DNA of 64,000 bases from Nocardia abscessus NBRC 100374 (GTDB lineage Bacteria; Actinomycetota; Actinomycetes; Mycobacteriales; Mycobacteriaceae), in the NCBI RefSeq assembly GCF_000308455.1, contig NZ_BAFP01000001.1:1-64000 (forward strand), read 5' to 3'. A program made the position numbers and the translations under genes. Under the pieces are notes generated by a model that was given only the letters and a program-made list of their open reading frames with translations, was not told the DNA's origin and ran no database searches. Below, in pieces: positions 51,708 to 62,593 of the stretch (the stretch's first letter is position 1; the number at the start of each line of letters is the position of its first letter).

Positions 51708-52235
51708 GTGACCTCACCGAATCAGACATCCGTGGCAACGCTGCACACGAATCACGGCGATATCAAGCTCTCGCTCTTCGGTAACCACGCGCCCAAGACG
51801 GTCCGCAATTTCCTAGGTCTCGCCGACGGTTCGGCGCCGTACACCACCGCGAACGCCAGCGGCGGCAGTAGCGGCCCGTTCTATGACGGTGCCCTGTTCC
51901 ATCGCGTGATGGCCGGCTTCATGATTCAGGGTGGCGACCCCACCGGCACCGGTCGTGGCGGCCCCGGCTACGAATTCGGCGACGAGTTCCACCCGGAGCT
52001 GCGCTTCGACCGGGGTTACCTGCTGGCGATGGCCAACGCGGGGCCGGGCACCAACGGCTCACAGTTCTTCATCACCGTCGGCCGCCAGCCGCACCTCAAC
52101 CGGAAGCACACGATTTTCGGTGAAGTCGTGGACCCGGATTCCCGGAAGGTCGTCGACACGATCGCGACCACCAAGACCGATCGCAACGACCGGCCTCTGG
52201 AGCCCGTTGTCATCACCAAGATCACGATCGAATGA
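51708..52235 (+). CDS. ppiA: Cyclophilin-type peptidyl-prolyl cis-trans isomerase
   Basis: 175 residues. Catalytic core motifs are intact: FHRVMAGFMIQGGDPTGTGRGG, LLAMANAGPGTNGSQFFITV, and HLNRKHTIFGEVVD. It catalyses proline isomerisation in the cytoplasm; no signal peptide. Close in sequence and place to PpiA (Rv0009). GTG 51708 is chosen; ATG 51699 three codons earlier is an alternative, and neither has a strong ribosome site. Confidence 0.95.
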   Translation: MTSPNQTSVATLHTNHGDIKLSLFGNHAPKTVRNFLGLADGSAPYTTANASGGSSGPFYDGALFHRVMAGFMIQGGDPTGTGRGGPGYEFGDEFHPELRFDRGYLLAMANAGPGTNGSQFFITVGRQPHLNRKHTIFGEVVDPDSRKVVDTIATTKTDRNDRPLEPVVITKITIE

Positions 52236-52239
52236 GACT

Positions 52240-53112
52240 ATGAATCCCCAGCCGCCCGCACCTACGTGCGTCCGCCATCCGAATCGCCCGACCGGCCTGG
52301 CCTGCACGCGGTGCGGGCGGCCGTCCTGTGCGGAGTGTCTGCGTCCCGCTGCCGTCGGCCAGCACTGTGTCGACTGTCTGCGTTCGGATCAGCGCAGCGT
52401 CGCGCCGGTGCGGACGGTTTCGGGCGCAGCGACGGCCCGGACGGCCGCACCCTATGTGACCTATGCGCTGATCGCGATCAACTTGATGATCTACGCGATC
52501 ACCGCGGCACAGGCGAAGAGTCTGATGGACAACCAGCGTGGCTCCGCGCTGTTCCTGGACTGGGTGCTGTGGGCACCGGCCGTCGCGCACGGCGAATGGT
52601 GGCGAGTGCTCGGCTCCGGGTTCCTGCACTACGGTCCGATCCATCTGCTGCTCAACATGTTCGCCCTGTACGTGGTGGGCCGGGATGCCGAACTGGTGCT
52701 CGGGCGGTTGCGCTATCTCGCCGTCTACCTGGTGTCGCTGCTCGGCGGATCGGCCGGGGTCATGCTGTTCGCACAGGACAGTCTCACGGCGGGTGCGTCC
52801 GGCGCGGTGTACGGCATGTTCGGTGCGATCACGGTCATTCTCATCCGGTTGCGGCAGAACCCGAATCAGATGCTCATCCTCATCGGCATCAATGTCTTCA
52901 TCAGTTTCTCGCTGCCCGGCATCTCGCTCTGGGGGCATCTCGGTGGTCTGGCCGCGGGCACGCTCGCGACGCTCGGCATCCTGTTCCTGCCGGTCTGGCT
53001 GCGGGTGAAGACTCCGGAGGCGGCACGGGCGGTCGGCTGGGTGTCCGTGGCGGTGCTCGCGATCGCGGCGCTGGCGTTGGTGTCGGTGGGGGCTATCACT
53101 TCCACTGCCTGA
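52240..53112 (+). CDS. Rhomboid family intramembrane serine protease
   Basis: 290 residues. A cysteine/histidine-rich N-terminus (CVRHPNRPTGLACTRCGRPSCAECL...CVDC, residues 10-46) could bind zinc. Six membrane helices follow. The active site is Ser187 in GASGAVYG and His233 in WGHLGG, with Asn139 in HLLLNM. It cleaves membrane proteins within the bilayer; targets unknown. It begins four bases after the ppiA stop, suggesting co-transcription. Confidence 0.93.
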   Translation: MNPQPPAPTCVRHPNRPTGLACTRCGRPSCAECLRPAAVGQHCVDCLRSDQRSVAPVRTVSGAATARTAAPYVTYALIAINLMIYAITAAQAKSLMDNQRGSALFLDWVLWAPAVAHGEWWRVLGSGFLHYGPIHLLLNMFALYVVGRDAELVLGRLRYLAVYLVSLLGGSAGVMLFAQDSLTAGASGAVYGMFGAITVILIRLRQNPNQMLILIGINVFISFSLPGISLWGHLGGLAAGTLATLGILFLPVWLRVKTPEAARAVGWVSVAVLAIAALALVSVGAITSTA

Positions 53113-53122
53113 CACCGGTATT

Positions 53123-53138
53123 CGCTTCACGTGAAACA
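53123..53138. other. Distant parS site
   Basis: CGCTTCACGTGAAACA, identical to the 13497 site (14 of 16 consensus bases), lies 10 bp after the rhomboid gene stop and about 38 kb from the parS cluster. Confidence 0.7.
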
Positions 53139-53173
53139 TTCGCGTCCGGGTGTGCCGACGACCCGGGCGCGGG

Positions 53174-53659
53174 TCAGCGAGTCTTGTCCTCGGTGAGCCG
53201 GAGCGCTTCGACCAGGTCGTGGTACACCATCTCCGGGTTGACGCCCAGATCCCAGCGGCCGAAGATCAGCAGCCGCTCCGCGCCGTCGCGCTCGACGTCG
53301 AGTTCCAGCATGGGCATCTTGCGCCCGAGGCGCCGGTAGCTCACCACGCGGGCACGGACGATCTGATCGGGTGTGTATTCGTCCGCCCCGGTCAGCGTGC
53401 GCACCACCAAGCGGGGTCGCGCACCGGACACGACGGACAGCCGCGGGCGTTGCCGGAATCCGAGCCCGGCCAGGGCGAGCAGGCCGACGGCTGCCAGCCC
53501 GACGAGCAGGCGGCTGGCCGCCTCGGTGGTGACGAGCGCGGCGATGGCCAGCGCGATGCCACCCACCGTGACGGCGACGAGCGCGGCTGTCGGCGTGGTC
53601 CAGGCGTGGCTCGGCTCAGCGTGCTCCCGTGGGCCGGGGACCGCGGGCTCCGGACTCAC
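53174..53659 (-). CDS. PH-domain membrane protein (Rv0010c-like)
   Basis: 161 residues. Two membrane helices (about 25-68) precede a C-terminal bacterial PH-like domain (RLVVRTLTGADEYTPDQIVRARVVSYRRLGRKMPMLELDVERDG...). GTG start at 53659. Location between the rhomboid/ppiA pair and crgA fits Rv0010c. Function unknown. Confidence 0.85.
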   Translation of the reverse strand: MSPEPAVPGPREHAEPSHAWTTPTAALVAVTVGGIALAIAALVTTEAASRLLVGLAAVGLLALAGLGFRQRPRLSVVSGARPRLVVRTLTGADEYTPDQIVRARVVSYRRLGRKMPMLELDVERDGAERLLIFGRWDLGVNPEMVYHDLVEALRLTEDKTR

Positions 53660-53683
53660 AGCACTTCCCCATCGCTCCTCGAG

Positions 53684-53692
53684 TTGTCCACA
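53684..53692 (+). promoter_or_regulatory. DnaA box upstream of the PH-domain gene
   Basis: TTGTCCACA, followed four bases later by TCATCCACA (53696-53704). They lie between crgA and the PH-domain gene. Confidence 0.55.
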
Positions 53693-53751
53693 GGCTCATC
53701 CACAGGTGTGCATGAATGACACGTCTGTAATCCGTGTCGACGTCGCCACGC

Positions 53752-54015
53752 TCAGCGCCAGCGCATCGTCATGATCAGGCCCACCACCATCAGGCCGAAG
53801 CCGATCAGGAAGTTCCAGGCGTTCAGGTCGTTCATCCAGCTGATCTGCTCGGCCGCCAAGTAGTAGACGAGCAGCCAGACCAGCCCGGCGAGCATGAACC
53901 CGAGCATGATGGCGACGTACCAGACCGGAGACGGCCCAGCCTTCACCTTCACCGGGGTCCGGCTGGCGGGGTTGATCGTATAGTCGGTCTTCTTACGGAC
54001 CTTCGACTTGGGCAT
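53752..54015 (-). CDS. crgA: Cell division protein CrgA
   Basis: 87 residues, [25 protein letters not shown], then two membrane helices ([22 protein letters not shown] and [18 protein letters not shown]). This is the complete CrgA/Rv0011c protein, a septum factor that recruits FtsI/PBP-type proteins and contacts FtsZ, FtsQ and CwsA in mycobacteria. Divergent from pabA. Confidence 0.96.
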   Translation of the reverse strand: MPKSKVRKKTDYTINPASRTPVKVKAGPSPVWYVAIMLGFMLAGLVWLLVYYLAAEQISWMNDLNAWNFLIGFGLMVVGLIMTMRWR

Positions 54016-54111
54016 GACGTCCTCGTATTCGGCGGCAGGTCGTGGTCTCTAGGCTATCCCAACAGGTAATGGATGCGACGCGGTGCCGTGACGGGACGTA
54101 ATCTCGATGCC

Positions 54112-54756
54112 ATGCGTGTTCTGGTCGTCGACAATTACGACAGCTTCGTCTTCAACCTGGTGCAGTACCTCGGTCAGCTGGGTGTCGAGGCCGTCGTCTG
54201 GCGCAACGACGATCCGAACCTGGCCGACGTGGGCGCGGTCGTGCGCGACTTCGACGGCATCCTGATCAGCCCAGGTCCCGGTACCCCGGACCGGGCGGGC
54301 GCCAGCATCCCGTTGGTGCGCGCCTGTGCCGAGCAAGATGTTCCGCTGCTCGGCGTGTGCCTCGGCCACCAGGCGATCGGCGAGGCGTTCGGCGCTACCG
54401 TCACCAGGGCTCCCGAGTTGTTGCACGGGAAGACGAGCGAGGTCTTCCATATCGGCGCAGGCGTGCTGGCCGGTCTGCCCGACCCGTTCATCGCCACGCG
54501 ATATCACTCGCTCACCGTGGTCGAGGACACCTTGCCGGAGGAGATCGAGGTACTCGGACGCACCGAGAGCGGGATCGTGATGGCTATGCGTCATCGCACG
54601 CTGCCCATCCACGGCGTGCAGTTCCATCCGGAATCGGTGCTGACCCAGGGTGGGCACCGGATGCTGGCGAACTGGCTCGGCGTGTGCGGGAAACGTCCGG
54701 CCGAGGGCTTGGTGCAGACGCTGGAGGCGGAGGTCGCCGCGCTGGTGCTGCAGTGA
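54112..54756 (+). CDS. pabA: Glutamine amidotransferase, anthranilate/ADC synthase component II
   Basis: 214 residues. Class-I glutamine amidotransferase with catalytic Cys in LLGVCLGHQAIG and His/Glu in HGVQFHPESV. It supplies ammonia from glutamine for aminodeoxychorismate and/or anthranilate formation. In M. tuberculosis the gene here (Rv0013) is called trpG. The start MRVLVVDNYDSF is standard. Its stop overlaps the next GTG by 4 bp. Confidence 0.93.
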   Translation: MRVLVVDNYDSFVFNLVQYLGQLGVEAVVWRNDDPNLADVGAVVRDFDGILISPGPGTPDRAGASIPLVRACAEQDVPLLGVCLGHQAIGEAFGATVTRAPELLHGKTSEVFHIGAGVLAGLPDPFIATRYHSLTVVEDTLPEEIEVLGRTESGIVMAMRHRTLPIHGVQFHPESVLTQGGHRMLANWLGVCGKRPAEGLVQTLEAEVAALVLQ

Positions 54757-55436
54757 CCCGTCCGCATGTGCTGCTGTCGGTGGCGATGAGCATCGACGGG
54801 TACATCGATGACGCGAGCCCCGAGCGGCTGCGTCTGTCGGATGCGGCGGACTTCGATCGGGTCGACCAGGTCCGCGCGGACTCCGACGCCATCCTGGTCG
54901 GAGCGCAGACCTTGCGCAGTGACAATCCGCGGCTGCTCGTCGACAGCGCCGATCGCAGGGCGACTCGCGTCGCGGCGGGCAAGCCGGCGTATCCGCTGAA
55001 GGTGACGGTTTCGGCGAGCGGCGATCTGGATCCCGAGCTGCGTTTCTGGCATCACGGCGGCGACAAGCTCGTCTACACCACGGAGGCAGGCGCGGCGAAA
55101 CTCGCCACCCGGCTGGCCGGGCTGGCCGATGTGGTGGATCTCGGCGCCGAACTCGACTTCGCCGCGCTGCTGGACGATTTGGGCAGGCGAGGTGTCGACC
55201 GCCTCATGGTGGAGGGAGGCACCCGCATCCACACCGCGTTTCTCGCTGCCGATCTGGCCGACGAACTGCACCTTGCGGTCGCCCCCATCCTGGTCGGCGA
55301 CGTCGCGGCCCCTCGCTTTCTCGACCCGGCCGACTTTCCGGGCGCGCCTCATCGCAGAATGCGGCTCACCGGCGTGACGCAGGTCGGTGACGTCGCTGTG
55401 TTGCGCTATCTACCGAAGGCGGACGACCTGCACTGA
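54753..55436 (+). CDS. RibD C-terminal domain (pyrimidine/dihydrofolate reductase-like)
   Basis: 227 residues from GTG. The family motif is HVLLSVAMSIDGYIDD at the N-terminus, then DSDAILVGAQTLRSDNPRL and RLMVEGGTRIHTAFL. This fold binds NADPH and reduces pteridine- or pyrimidine-type substrates; homologues include riboflavin-pathway reductases and the F420-independent DHFR-like RV2671. Coupling to pabA hints at folate or riboflavin metabolism. It is an insertion relative to M. tuberculosis, where pknB follows trpG. Confidence 0.88.
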   Translation: MTRPHVLLSVAMSIDGYIDDASPERLRLSDAADFDRVDQVRADSDAILVGAQTLRSDNPRLLVDSADRRATRVAAGKPAYPLKVTVSASGDLDPELRFWHHGGDKLVYTTEAGAAKLATRLAGLADVVDLGAELDFAALLDDLGRRGVDRLMVEGGTRIHTAFLAADLADELHLAVAPILVGDVAAPRFLDPADFPGAPHRRMRLTGVTQVGDVAVLRYLPKADDLH

Positions 55437-55666
55437 CGCCGGTGCCATACGTCGACTATCGGCGTATGCGCCACGGCGCGAAGGGTGAGCGAACCGCGGA
55501 CGACCGTCGGCCGTCCGCGGCCGAACTCGCGTGGCATTCCGGCCCGGCCGCTGTGCACCGACCGGTCCGGCCTGCCGAGCGGGAGCCACCTGAGTGACGG
55601 CGCGTCGAAGTGTTCGTGTGGACGCGGAGATGTGGTCGGTGCACTACCTCCGCGCCGGCCCTGGAT

Positions 55667-56086
55667 TCAGGGGCGTCCGTAGACGGCGGTCACGAACTCG
55701 CCGAGCTGGTTGTCGTCCAGGTGCCGGGCCAGGTCCGCCTCGCTGATCATGCCGACCAGCCGTTTGTTCTCGATCACCGGCATGCGCTTGACCCGGTTGC
55801 TTTCCATCTCGTCGAGAACTTCCTCGATGTCGGCGTTGGCGTCGACCCACCGCGGCGTCGCTTCGCACAGTTCGGAGACCTTGCAGGCCGATGTGTTCTT
55901 GCCCTGTGCGATGCACTTCACGACGATGTCGCGGTCGGTGACGATGCCACACATCCGCTCGTTCTCGTCCGAGACGATCAAAGACCCGACGTTGAGTTCG
56001 GCCATGGTTCGTGCGGCCTGCTCGATCGTCGTGTCCTTGGGGATCCACTGAACGCCGGGTTTCATGATGTCCCTGGCAGTGGTCAT
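55667..56086 (-). CDS. Two-CBS-domain protein, Hrp1-like
   Basis: 139 residues made almost entirely of two CBS domains: MTTARDIMKPGVQWIPKDTTIEQAAR...GIVTDRDI, and CEATPRWVDANADIEEVLDEMESNRVKRMPVIENKRLVGMISEADL. It is close in build to the hypoxic response protein 1 (Rv2626c) of M. tuberculosis; the ligand and partner are unknown. GAGGAGG precedes the ATG. It lies downstream of pknB on the same strand (106 bp gap). Confidence 0.9.
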   Translation of the reverse strand: MTTARDIMKPGVQWIPKDTTIEQAARTMAELNVGSLIVSDENERMCGIVTDRDIVVKCIAQGKNTSACKVSELCEATPRWVDANADIEEVLDEMESNRVKRMPVIENKRLVGMISEADLARHLDDNQLGEFVTAVYGRP

Positions 56087-56192
56087 GAGCTACCTCCTCG
56101 TGCTCAGCTGCGCTGATTGGGATGGAGCAGCATCATTCTCCCGCAATTCACACCGGATGGTCTTGTTTTCTCGATACCGGCGACGGGGCCGG

Positions 56193-58094
56193 TCACGGCG
56201 GGCCCAGCACCCCCACACCGACCAGGATGGCGCTGTTCTTCTGGATCGAACTGCCCGCGGACGGTTGCTGGCTGAGGATGCGGCCGACATTGCCCGCGTC
56301 GAAGGTGCCCTGCGGCGACTGGCTGATCTGGCTGGTGCTACCGGTCCACCCTTCCGCGCGCAGCTTCTCCACCGCCTGCGAAACGGTGAGACCGACCAGC
56401 GACGGCATCTTCAGATCACCCGCGGACACCTGGATGGTGACCGTGGAGCCTTTCTCCGCGTTGCTGCCGCCCGCCGGACTGGAAGCGACCACTTCACCCT
56501 TGGGCTTGGCGGACTGCACCTCTTGGACGACCACCTTGAAGCCGTTGCCCTCCACGTTGGGCTGCGCCACGTCGATCATCTGGCCGACGACGTAAGGAAC
56601 GCGGACCGCCTCCGGGCCGGTGCCGATCGTGACGACGACTTCCCAGTCGACGTCGACCTTCGAACCAGGTGACGGGTTCTGCTCGATCACCTGGTCCGTC
56701 TCGGCGGTGCTCGACGGTTTGCGCTCGACGTTCGGATTGATCCGCAGACCCTTGGAGTTCAACACCTGCTCGGCTTGCTCCTGGGTCAGTCCCGTGAGCT
56801 TCGGCACCTGGACCTGCGCGGGCCCGGAGGACACCTGGACGGTGACCGTACTGCCCTCGTCGATCCGTGAGCCGCCGAGGGGCTGGGTCGCGATCACGTT
56901 GCCCGTGGCGACCTTGCTGTCGGGCTTCTGCTGGATCGCCACCGTGAAGCCGAGCTTCTGCAACGCGTCCTGCGCCTGCTGCGAGGACTTGTTGGACAGG
57001 TCGGGAACGGCGACCTGGTCCGGCCGGCTTCCCGGCCCGAGCAGCACCCAGAACAGCGCGAACACCACGGCGACGGCCGCGACGGCGCCGAGCGCGATGT
57101 AGGCGGTCCGGCGCCCGGCGTTCGGTTCGGCCGGATCCTGCTCGGCGGTGTCGTCGTCGCGCTCGACGGTGCGGTAGACGCGGGGCGCGGGGTCGTCCGC
57201 GCCCATGATGGTGGTGCGGTCCTCGTCGGTCATCACCATCGGTGCGATGGGCTTCTGCCCGCCGAGCACCCGGATCAGGTCCGCGCGCATCTCGGCGGCG
57301 GTCTGGTACCGGTTGGCCGGGTTCTTGCTCATCGCCTTGAGCACCACCGAGTCCAGCTCGCGCGGTACCCCGGCGTGCACGTGGGAGGGCAGCCGCGGGT
57401 CTTCCCGGACGTGCTGGTAGGCGACGGCGACCGGCGAGTCACCCGTGAAAGGCGGCTCGCCGGTGAGGATTTCGAACAGCACACAGCCGACGGAGTAGAC
57501 GTCCGAGCGGGCGTCCACCGTCTCGCCGCGCGCCTGTTCCGGGGAGAGGTACTGCGCGGTGCCGATCACCGCCGCGGTCTGCGTCATCGGGTTGGAGCTG
57601 TCGGCGATCGCGCGCGCGATGCCGAAGTCCATCACCTTCACCGCGCCCGCCCGGTTGATCATGATGTTCGCGGGCTTCATATCGCGGTGCACGATCCCGG
57701 CCTTGTGGCTGAAATCCAAAGCGGCGCAGACGTCCGCGACGACCTCCATCGCGCGGCGCGGCGGCAGCGGTCCCTTGCCGCGCACGATGTCGCGCAGCGT
57801 GTCGCCGTCCACGTACTCCATCACGATGTACGGCAGCGGGCCGCCGTCCACCTCGGCCTCGCCGGTGTCGTAGACCGCGACGATGGCCGGATGGTTGAGC
57901 GCGGCGGCGTTCTGCGCTTCGCGCTTGAACCGGAGGTAGAAGGTGGGGTCACGGGCCAGGTCCGCCCGCAGCACTTTGATCGCCACGTCCCGGCTCAGCC
58001 GGATATCGCGCGCTTTGTGCACCTCGGACATACCGCCGAACCCGATGATCTCGCCAAGCTCGTAGCGAGACGAGAGATTCTTCGGGGTCGTCAT
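56193..58094 (-). CDS. pknB: Serine/threonine protein kinase PknB with four PASTA domains
   Basis: 633 residues. Kinase domain with GFGGMSEV P-loop, Lys40, HRD Asp138 and DFG Asp156; the activation loop has Thr171 and Thr173, the same positions as in M. tuberculosis PknB. A juxtamembrane segment and one membrane helix (about 340-362) lead to four external PASTA repeats that sense muropeptides or lipid II. It controls cell-wall synthesis by phosphorylating CwlM, MurJ-type and other proteins. ATG 58094 overlaps the pknA stop (ATGA). Confidence 0.97.
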   Translation of the reverse strand: MTTPKNLSSRYELGEIIGFGGMSEVHKARDIRLSRDVAIKVLRADLARDPTFYLRFKREAQNAAALNHPAIVAVYDTGEAEVDGGPLPYIVMEYVDGDTLRDIVRGKGPLPPRRAMEVVADVCAALDFSHKAGIVHRDMKPANIMINRAGAVKVMDFGIARAIADSSNPMTQTAAVIGTAQYLSPEQARGETVDARSDVYSVGCVLFEILTGEPPFTGDSPVAVAYQHVREDPRLPSHVHAGVPRELDSVVLKAMSKNPANRYQTAAEMRADLIRVLGGQKPIAPMVMTDEDRTTIMGADDPAPRVYRTVERDDDTAEQDPAEPNAGRRTAYIALGAVAAVAVVFALFWVLLGPGSRPDQVAVPDLSNKSSQQAQDALQKLGFTVAIQQKPDSKVATGNVIATQPLGGSRIDEGSTVTVQVSSGPAQVQVPKLTGLTQEQAEQVLNSKGLRINPNVERKPSSTAETDQVIEQNPSPGSKVDVDWEVVVTIGTGPEAVRVPYVVGQMIDVAQPNVEGNGFKVVVQEVQSAKPKGEVVASSPAGGSNAEKGSTVTIQVSAGDLKMPSLVGLTVSQAVEKLRAEGWTGSTSQISQSPQGTFDAGNVGRILSQQPSAGSSIQKNSAILVGVGVLGPP

Positions 58095-59608
58095 GGCAAT
58101 CCTTGCGAAGAAGTAGCGGGTCCGCTGCGGGTGGCCGAAGGCCCACGGGCACCGGGAATCTCCGGGAACGGTAGGTCGAGGGTCGGAACGCGCGGCCGGG
58201 TGGTGGTGCTGGGCGCGGTGGTCGTCGGCTTCGTCGTGCTCGGTGCCGTGGTGCTGGGCGGCGGGGTGGTCGTCGTCGGCTCCGGTGTCGTGGTCTTCGG
58301 CTCGGTAGTGGGCGGTTCGTAGGTCTCGGTGTCCACCGGCGGAGGTGCGGGCTTGGGGGTGGTGGTGCTGGCCACCGGCGGGGCGGGCTTGGGGTTCGGC
58401 GCGATCGTCGTGGTGGGCGACGGCGTCGAATCCGGATTGGTGTCCCCGCCGAACAGCAGGAAGATCGTGAGCGCGCCGAGCAGTACGGAACCGATGCCGA
58501 GACCCGCCAACCATTTCTGTGTCGAGGTGAACCGCTTGCCGTCGCCCGGCGGCTGATCGCCCGCCGCGCCACGGCTCAGCATGGTGGCCGGAGCGGCGAC
58601 CGTGCCCGCGCGATTCGCCGCGCCCACCGACCCTGCCGCGGGCGTCGAGTAGCGCACCGTCGCACCGTCGAAGTCGCTCGGCGTGGAGGGAATCACGGCG
58701 GTCGGGCCGGGCGGGAGCACCCGCGTGGCGCCGGTCAGGGGCGCGGCGGGGTGGGCGCCGCTCGGCGACGGCGGACGACGACCCGCGCGCACGGCGGCGA
58801 CCGCGTCGGCGAACTCGCCACCGCTGGAGTAGCGGCGCGCGGGGTCCTTCTCCATCGTGATCTCGATCAGTTCGCGCACGTTGCCGGGAAGATCGGCCGG
58901 CATCGGGGGCGGAGTCTCGCGAACGTGCTTCATCGCGACGGTGATCGCGCCGTCGCCGGTGAACGGCCGCTGTCCGGCCAGCACCTCGTAACCGACCACC
59001 GCCAGCGAGTAGACGTCGCTGGCCGCGGTGGCGTCCTCGCCGACCGCCTGTTCCGGGGCGATGTACTGGGCGGTGCCCATCACCATGCCGGTCTTGGTCA
59101 CCGGGGAGGCGTCCACCGCTTTGGCGATGCCGAAGTCGGTGATCTTCACCTGGCCGGTCGGCGTGACCAGGATGTTGCCCGGTTTCACGTCGCGGTGCAC
59201 GACGCCCGCGCGGTGCGCCACCTCCAGCGCGCGCCCGGTCTGCTCGAGCAGGTCGAGGCCTTGCGCCACCGACAGCCTGCCGAGCCGGTTGAGCACGGTG
59301 TTCAGCGGCTCGCCCTGCACGAACTCCATGACCAGGTAGGCGATTTCGCTGCCCTGCGGGTCGATGGTCTCGCCGTAGTCGTAGATCCCGGCGATACCGG
59401 GGTGATTCAGCTGGGCGGTGGTCTTCGCCTCGGTGCGGAATCGATGCCGGAACGTCGGGTCGGCCGAGAACTCCGACTTCAGCACCTTGACCGCGACCCT
59501 GCGGTCGAGCCGGGTGTCCAACGCTTCCCAGACCTGGCCCATGCCGCCGGTCGCGATCAACCGCTGCAGCCGGTACCGGTCGGCGATCATCGCACCGTTG
59601 TTCAGCAT
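58091..59608 (-). CDS. pknA: Serine/threonine protein kinase PknA
   Basis: 505 residues. P-loop TGGMGQVW, Lys41, HRD Asp139 and DFG Asp157 are intact. After the kinase domain comes a linker, one membrane helix (near [21 protein letters not shown]) and a Pro/Thr-rich external tail without PASTA domains. It acts with PknB in growth and division. ATG 59608 gives [14 protein letters not shown]; the second Met is an alternative start. The gene follows pbpA by 37 bp. Confidence 0.96.
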   Translation of the reverse strand: MLNNGAMIADRYRLQRLIATGGMGQVWEALDTRLDRRVAVKVLKSEFSADPTFRHRFRTEAKTTAQLNHPGIAGIYDYGETIDPQGSEIAYLVMEFVQGEPLNTVLNRLGRLSVAQGLDLLEQTGRALEVAHRAGVVHRDVKPGNILVTPTGQVKITDFGIAKAVDASPVTKTGMVMGTAQYIAPEQAVGEDATAASDVYSLAVVGYEVLAGQRPFTGDGAITVAMKHVRETPPPMPADLPGNVRELIEITMEKDPARRYSSGGEFADAVAAVRAGRRPPSPSGAHPAAPLTGATRVLPPGPTAVIPSTPSDFDGATVRYSTPAAGSVGAANRAGTVAAPATMLSRGAAGDQPPGDGKRFTSTQKWLAGLGIGSVLLGALTIFLLFGGDTNPDSTPSPTTTIAPNPKPAPPVASTTTPKPAPPPVDTETYEPPTTEPKTTTPEPTTTTPPPSTTAPSTTKPTTTAPSTTTRPRVPTLDLPFPEIPGARGPSATRSGPATSSQGLP

Positions 59609-59645
59609 CGAGGTCCCCGTACCTTCACTCGCACATCCATATCGT

Positions 59646-61112
59646 TCAGCCCCCTCGAAGACCGGCGTTCAGGACCGCGCGAGCCACCGGCGCGGCCACC
59701 GAGCCACCGGTCGCGGCAAGCGCCCGGTCCCCACCGTTCTCCACGATCACCGCGATGGCGATCTTCGGGTTCTGCGCGGGGGCGAACGCGATATACCAAG
59801 CGTGCGGCGGCGTGCTGCGCGGGTTGGACCCGTGCTCCGCGGTGCCGGTCTTGGACGCGATCTGATAAGGGGTCTGGCCACCTCCGGCGGTGTTGCTCTC
59901 CGACGCGATCATCAGGTTGGTCAGGGTCGACGCTACATCGGCGCTGACGGCCTGGCCGACCGAGACCGGCTTGGTCTTGGTCAGCTCGCTCAGATCCGGG
60001 CCCTGCAACTGATCGACCAGGTAGGGCTCCATGCGGACGCCGCCGTTGGCGATGGTCGCGGCGACGACCGCGTTCTGCAGGGGGGTCAACGCGACGTCGC
60101 GCTGCCCGATGCTGCTCTGGGCCAGCGCGGCCTCGTCGGCGATCGGGCCGACGGTGCTCTCCGCCACCGGCATCGGGATCCCGCGGTGCGGGCCGACACC
60201 GAACGCGGCCGCTTCGTCCTTGAGCCGCGCGGAGCCCACCTTGAGTCCGAGTTCGGCGAACGCGGTGTTGCATGAGCGCCGGAACGCCTCGAACAACGAG
60301 GCGGTCGGGTTCGGACCGCACGTGGAGCCGTTGTAGTTCTCCATCGGGACGGTGGTGCCGGGCGGCGTGAAGTTCGGCGCGGCGGTGAACTGGTCGTCGG
60401 GAGTCGCGAGGCCGTTGGCCAGCGCGGCGGCGGTGACCACGACCTTGAACGTGGACCCGGGCGGGTAGGTCTGGGAGATGGCGCGATTCAACATGGGATG
60501 GCGCGGATCCGCACTCAGGGTTTCCCATGCCTGGGTGCCGCGTGCGCCGTCGTGCCCGGACAACCGGTTCGGGTCGTAGCTGGGCGTGGACACCATGGTC
60601 AGGATCTTGCCGGTGCTCGGCTCGATCGCCACCACCGAGCCGGTGTAGTCCTTGCTGGTCAGCTGGTCGTAGGCGACCTGCTGCATCACCGGGTCGAGCG
60701 TGGTGAGCACGTTGCCGCCGCGCGGATCCCGGCCGGAGATCAGGTCGACGAGGCGGCTGCCGAACAACTGACTGTCGGAGCCGTTGAGCACCGAGTCCTC
60801 GGCGCGCTCCAACCCGGTGCTGCCGTACTGCATCGAGTAGAAACCGGTCGCGGGCGCGTACGCCTCCGGCTCGGTCGGGTAGGTGCGCAGGTATTTGTAG
60901 CGGTCGTCGGTCGCGATCGAGCTGGCCAGCACGGTGCCGCCCGCGGAGATCTGCCCGCGCTGGCGGGAGTACTCGTCCAGCAGCACGCGGGAGTTGCGCG
61001 GGTCGGAGCGCAGGTCGTCGGCCTTGATCACCTGCACGTACGTGGCGTTCGCCAGCAGCGCGACGACCATCACCATCACCGCGACGGCGACTCGGCGTAG
61101 TGGAGTGTTCAT
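59646..61112 (-). CDS. pbpA: Penicillin-binding protein PbpA (class B transpeptidase)
   Basis: 488 residues. A membrane anchor near residues 8-26 is followed by the dimerisation domain and the transpeptidase with Ser220-x-x-Lys223 (PPGSTFK), SCN and SKTGTAEHG. It cross-links septal or elongation peptidoglycan with RodA as glycosyltransferase partner. It overlaps the rodA stop by 4 bp (61109-61112). Confidence 0.96.
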   Translation of the reverse strand: MNTPLRRVAVAVMVMVVALLANATYVQVIKADDLRSDPRNSRVLLDEYSRQRGQISAGGTVLASSIATDDRYKYLRTYPTEPEAYAPATGFYSMQYGSTGLERAEDSVLNGSDSQLFGSRLVDLISGRDPRGGNVLTTLDPVMQQVAYDQLTSKDYTGSVVAIEPSTGKILTMVSTPSYDPNRLSGHDGARGTQAWETLSADPRHPMLNRAISQTYPPGSTFKVVVTAAALANGLATPDDQFTAAPNFTPPGTTVPMENYNGSTCGPNPTASLFEAFRRSCNTAFAELGLKVGSARLKDEAAAFGVGPHRGIPMPVAESTVGPIADEAALAQSSIGQRDVALTPLQNAVVAATIANGGVRMEPYLVDQLQGPDLSELTKTKPVSVGQAVSADVASTLTNLMIASESNTAGGGQTPYQIASKTGTAEHGSNPRSTPPHAWYIAFAPAQNPKIAIAVIVENGGDRALAATGGSVAAPVARAVLNAGLRGG

Positions 61113-62593
61113 GTCAGGGGCCCCGCTTCCGGTCGTCCCGCATCGCGGCGCAGCAGTTCGGTCTGCGCGTCGGCGAGCGGCGCCGGCTCCTTCTTACGCA
61201 CCGGGGCGGGCGCTCGGGCGGCGTCGGAAATCTTGATCAGCAACGCCAGCAACGCGTAGTTCGCCAACAGCGAAGACCCACCGTAGGACATGAACGGGGT
61301 GGTGAGGCCGGTCAGCGGAATCAGCTTGGTCACACCGCCGACCACGACGAACAGCTGGATCGCGATGGTGAACGACAGGCCGGCCGCGAGCAGCTTACCG
61401 AAGCTGTCGCGCACCGCGAGGGCGGTGCGCAACCCGCGCACCACGAACACCAGGAACAGCACCAGCACCGCGGTGAGCCCGATCAGCCCGAGTTCCTCGC
61501 CGATGGTGGTGACGATGAAGTCGGTCTTGGCGAACGGCACCTGGTTGGGCCTGCCGCTGCCGAGGCCGGTCCCGGCAAGGCCGCCGGTGGCCAGGCCGAA
61601 CAGCGACTGGGAGATCTGATAGCCGGTGTTGTTGTAGTCGTCGAACGGGTGCAGCCAGGTCTCCACCCGGACCCGCACGTGGCCGAACAGCCGGTAGGCG
61701 AACAGGAATCCGAGGGCGAGCAGTCCGCCGCCGATGACCAGCCAGCCGACCCGTTCGGTGGCGATGTAGAGCATCACCAGCACGGTGCTGAAGATCAGCA
61801 GCGAGGTACCGAGATCCTTCTCGAACACCAGCACGCCGATGCAGACGATCCAGACGGCCAGGATCGGGCCGAGGTCGCGGCCGCGCGGGAACTCCATGCC
61901 GAGCACGTGCCGCCCGGCGGCGGTGAACAGCTCGCGCTTGGCGACCAGCACCGAGGCGAAGAAGATGATCAGCAGGATCTTCGCGAACTCGCCCGGCTGA
62001 ACGCTGAAGCCGGGCAGCCGGATCCAGATCTTCGCGCCGTTGGTCTCGGAGAACGCGCTGGGCAGCAGAGCGGGGATGGCGAGCGCGACAAGGCCGATCA
62101 GGCCGAGGGTGTAGCTGTAGCGGGCCAGCGTGCGGTAATCGCGCAGGGCGATCAGCAGCGTGATGAACACCAGCGTGCCCAGCGCGGTCCACAGGATCTG
62201 CTGGGTGGCGTCGGGAGAGGGGGTCGCCCACGAGTTGTACGCGGCGGTCTGCTGGTCGGCCAGGTCGAGCCGGTGGATGAGCACCAGGCCGAGGCCGTTG
62301 AGCAGCGCGACGATGGGCAGCAGCAGCGGATCGGCGAACGGGGCGAACCGCCGCACGGCCAGGTGCGCGATCGCGAACAACGCCAGGTAGGCCAGACCGT
62401 ACTTGGCGATGTCCCAGGTGATCGACTGTTCCTGACTGGCCTCGACCAGGAAGAGCGACACGGTGGTGATCACCGCCGCGGCCCCGAGCAGCAACAGTTC
62501 GACGTTTCGTCTGGTGCTCGGCGGTGGCGCGGGAGCGAAGCCGCCCGGGGGACTGGGAAAAGCTCCAGCCGACGGCGGTGCCGGCGCGGACAT
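61109..62593 (-). CDS. rodA: RodA/FtsW-family SEDS peptidoglycan glycosyltransferase
   Basis: 494 residues. A proline-rich cytoplasmic N-terminus of about 28 residues precedes the SEDS membrane core ([48 protein letters not shown], and [16 protein letters not shown]). It polymerises lipid II and pairs with PbpA encoded next. It overlaps the pstP stop by one base (TGATG). Confidence 0.96.
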   Translation of the reverse strand: MSAPAPPSAGAFPSPPGGFAPAPPPSTRRNVELLLLGAAAVITTVSLFLVEASQEQSITWDIAKYGLAYLALFAIAHLAVRRFAPFADPLLLPIVALLNGLGLVLIHRLDLADQQTAAYNSWATPSPDATQQILWTALGTLVFITLLIALRDYRTLARYSYTLGLIGLVALAIPALLPSAFSETNGAKIWIRLPGFSVQPGEFAKILLIIFFASVLVAKRELFTAAGRHVLGMEFPRGRDLGPILAVWIVCIGVLVFEKDLGTSLLIFSTVLVMLYIATERVGWLVIGGGLLALGFLFAYRLFGHVRVRVETWLHPFDDYNNTGYQISQSLFGLATGGLAGTGLGSGRPNQVPFAKTDFIVTTIGEELGLIGLTAVLVLFLVFVVRGLRTALAVRDSFGKLLAAGLSFTIAIQLFVVVGGVTKLIPLTGLTTPFMSYGGSSLLANYALLALLIKISDAARAPAPVRKKEPAPLADAQTELLRRDAGRPEAGPLT

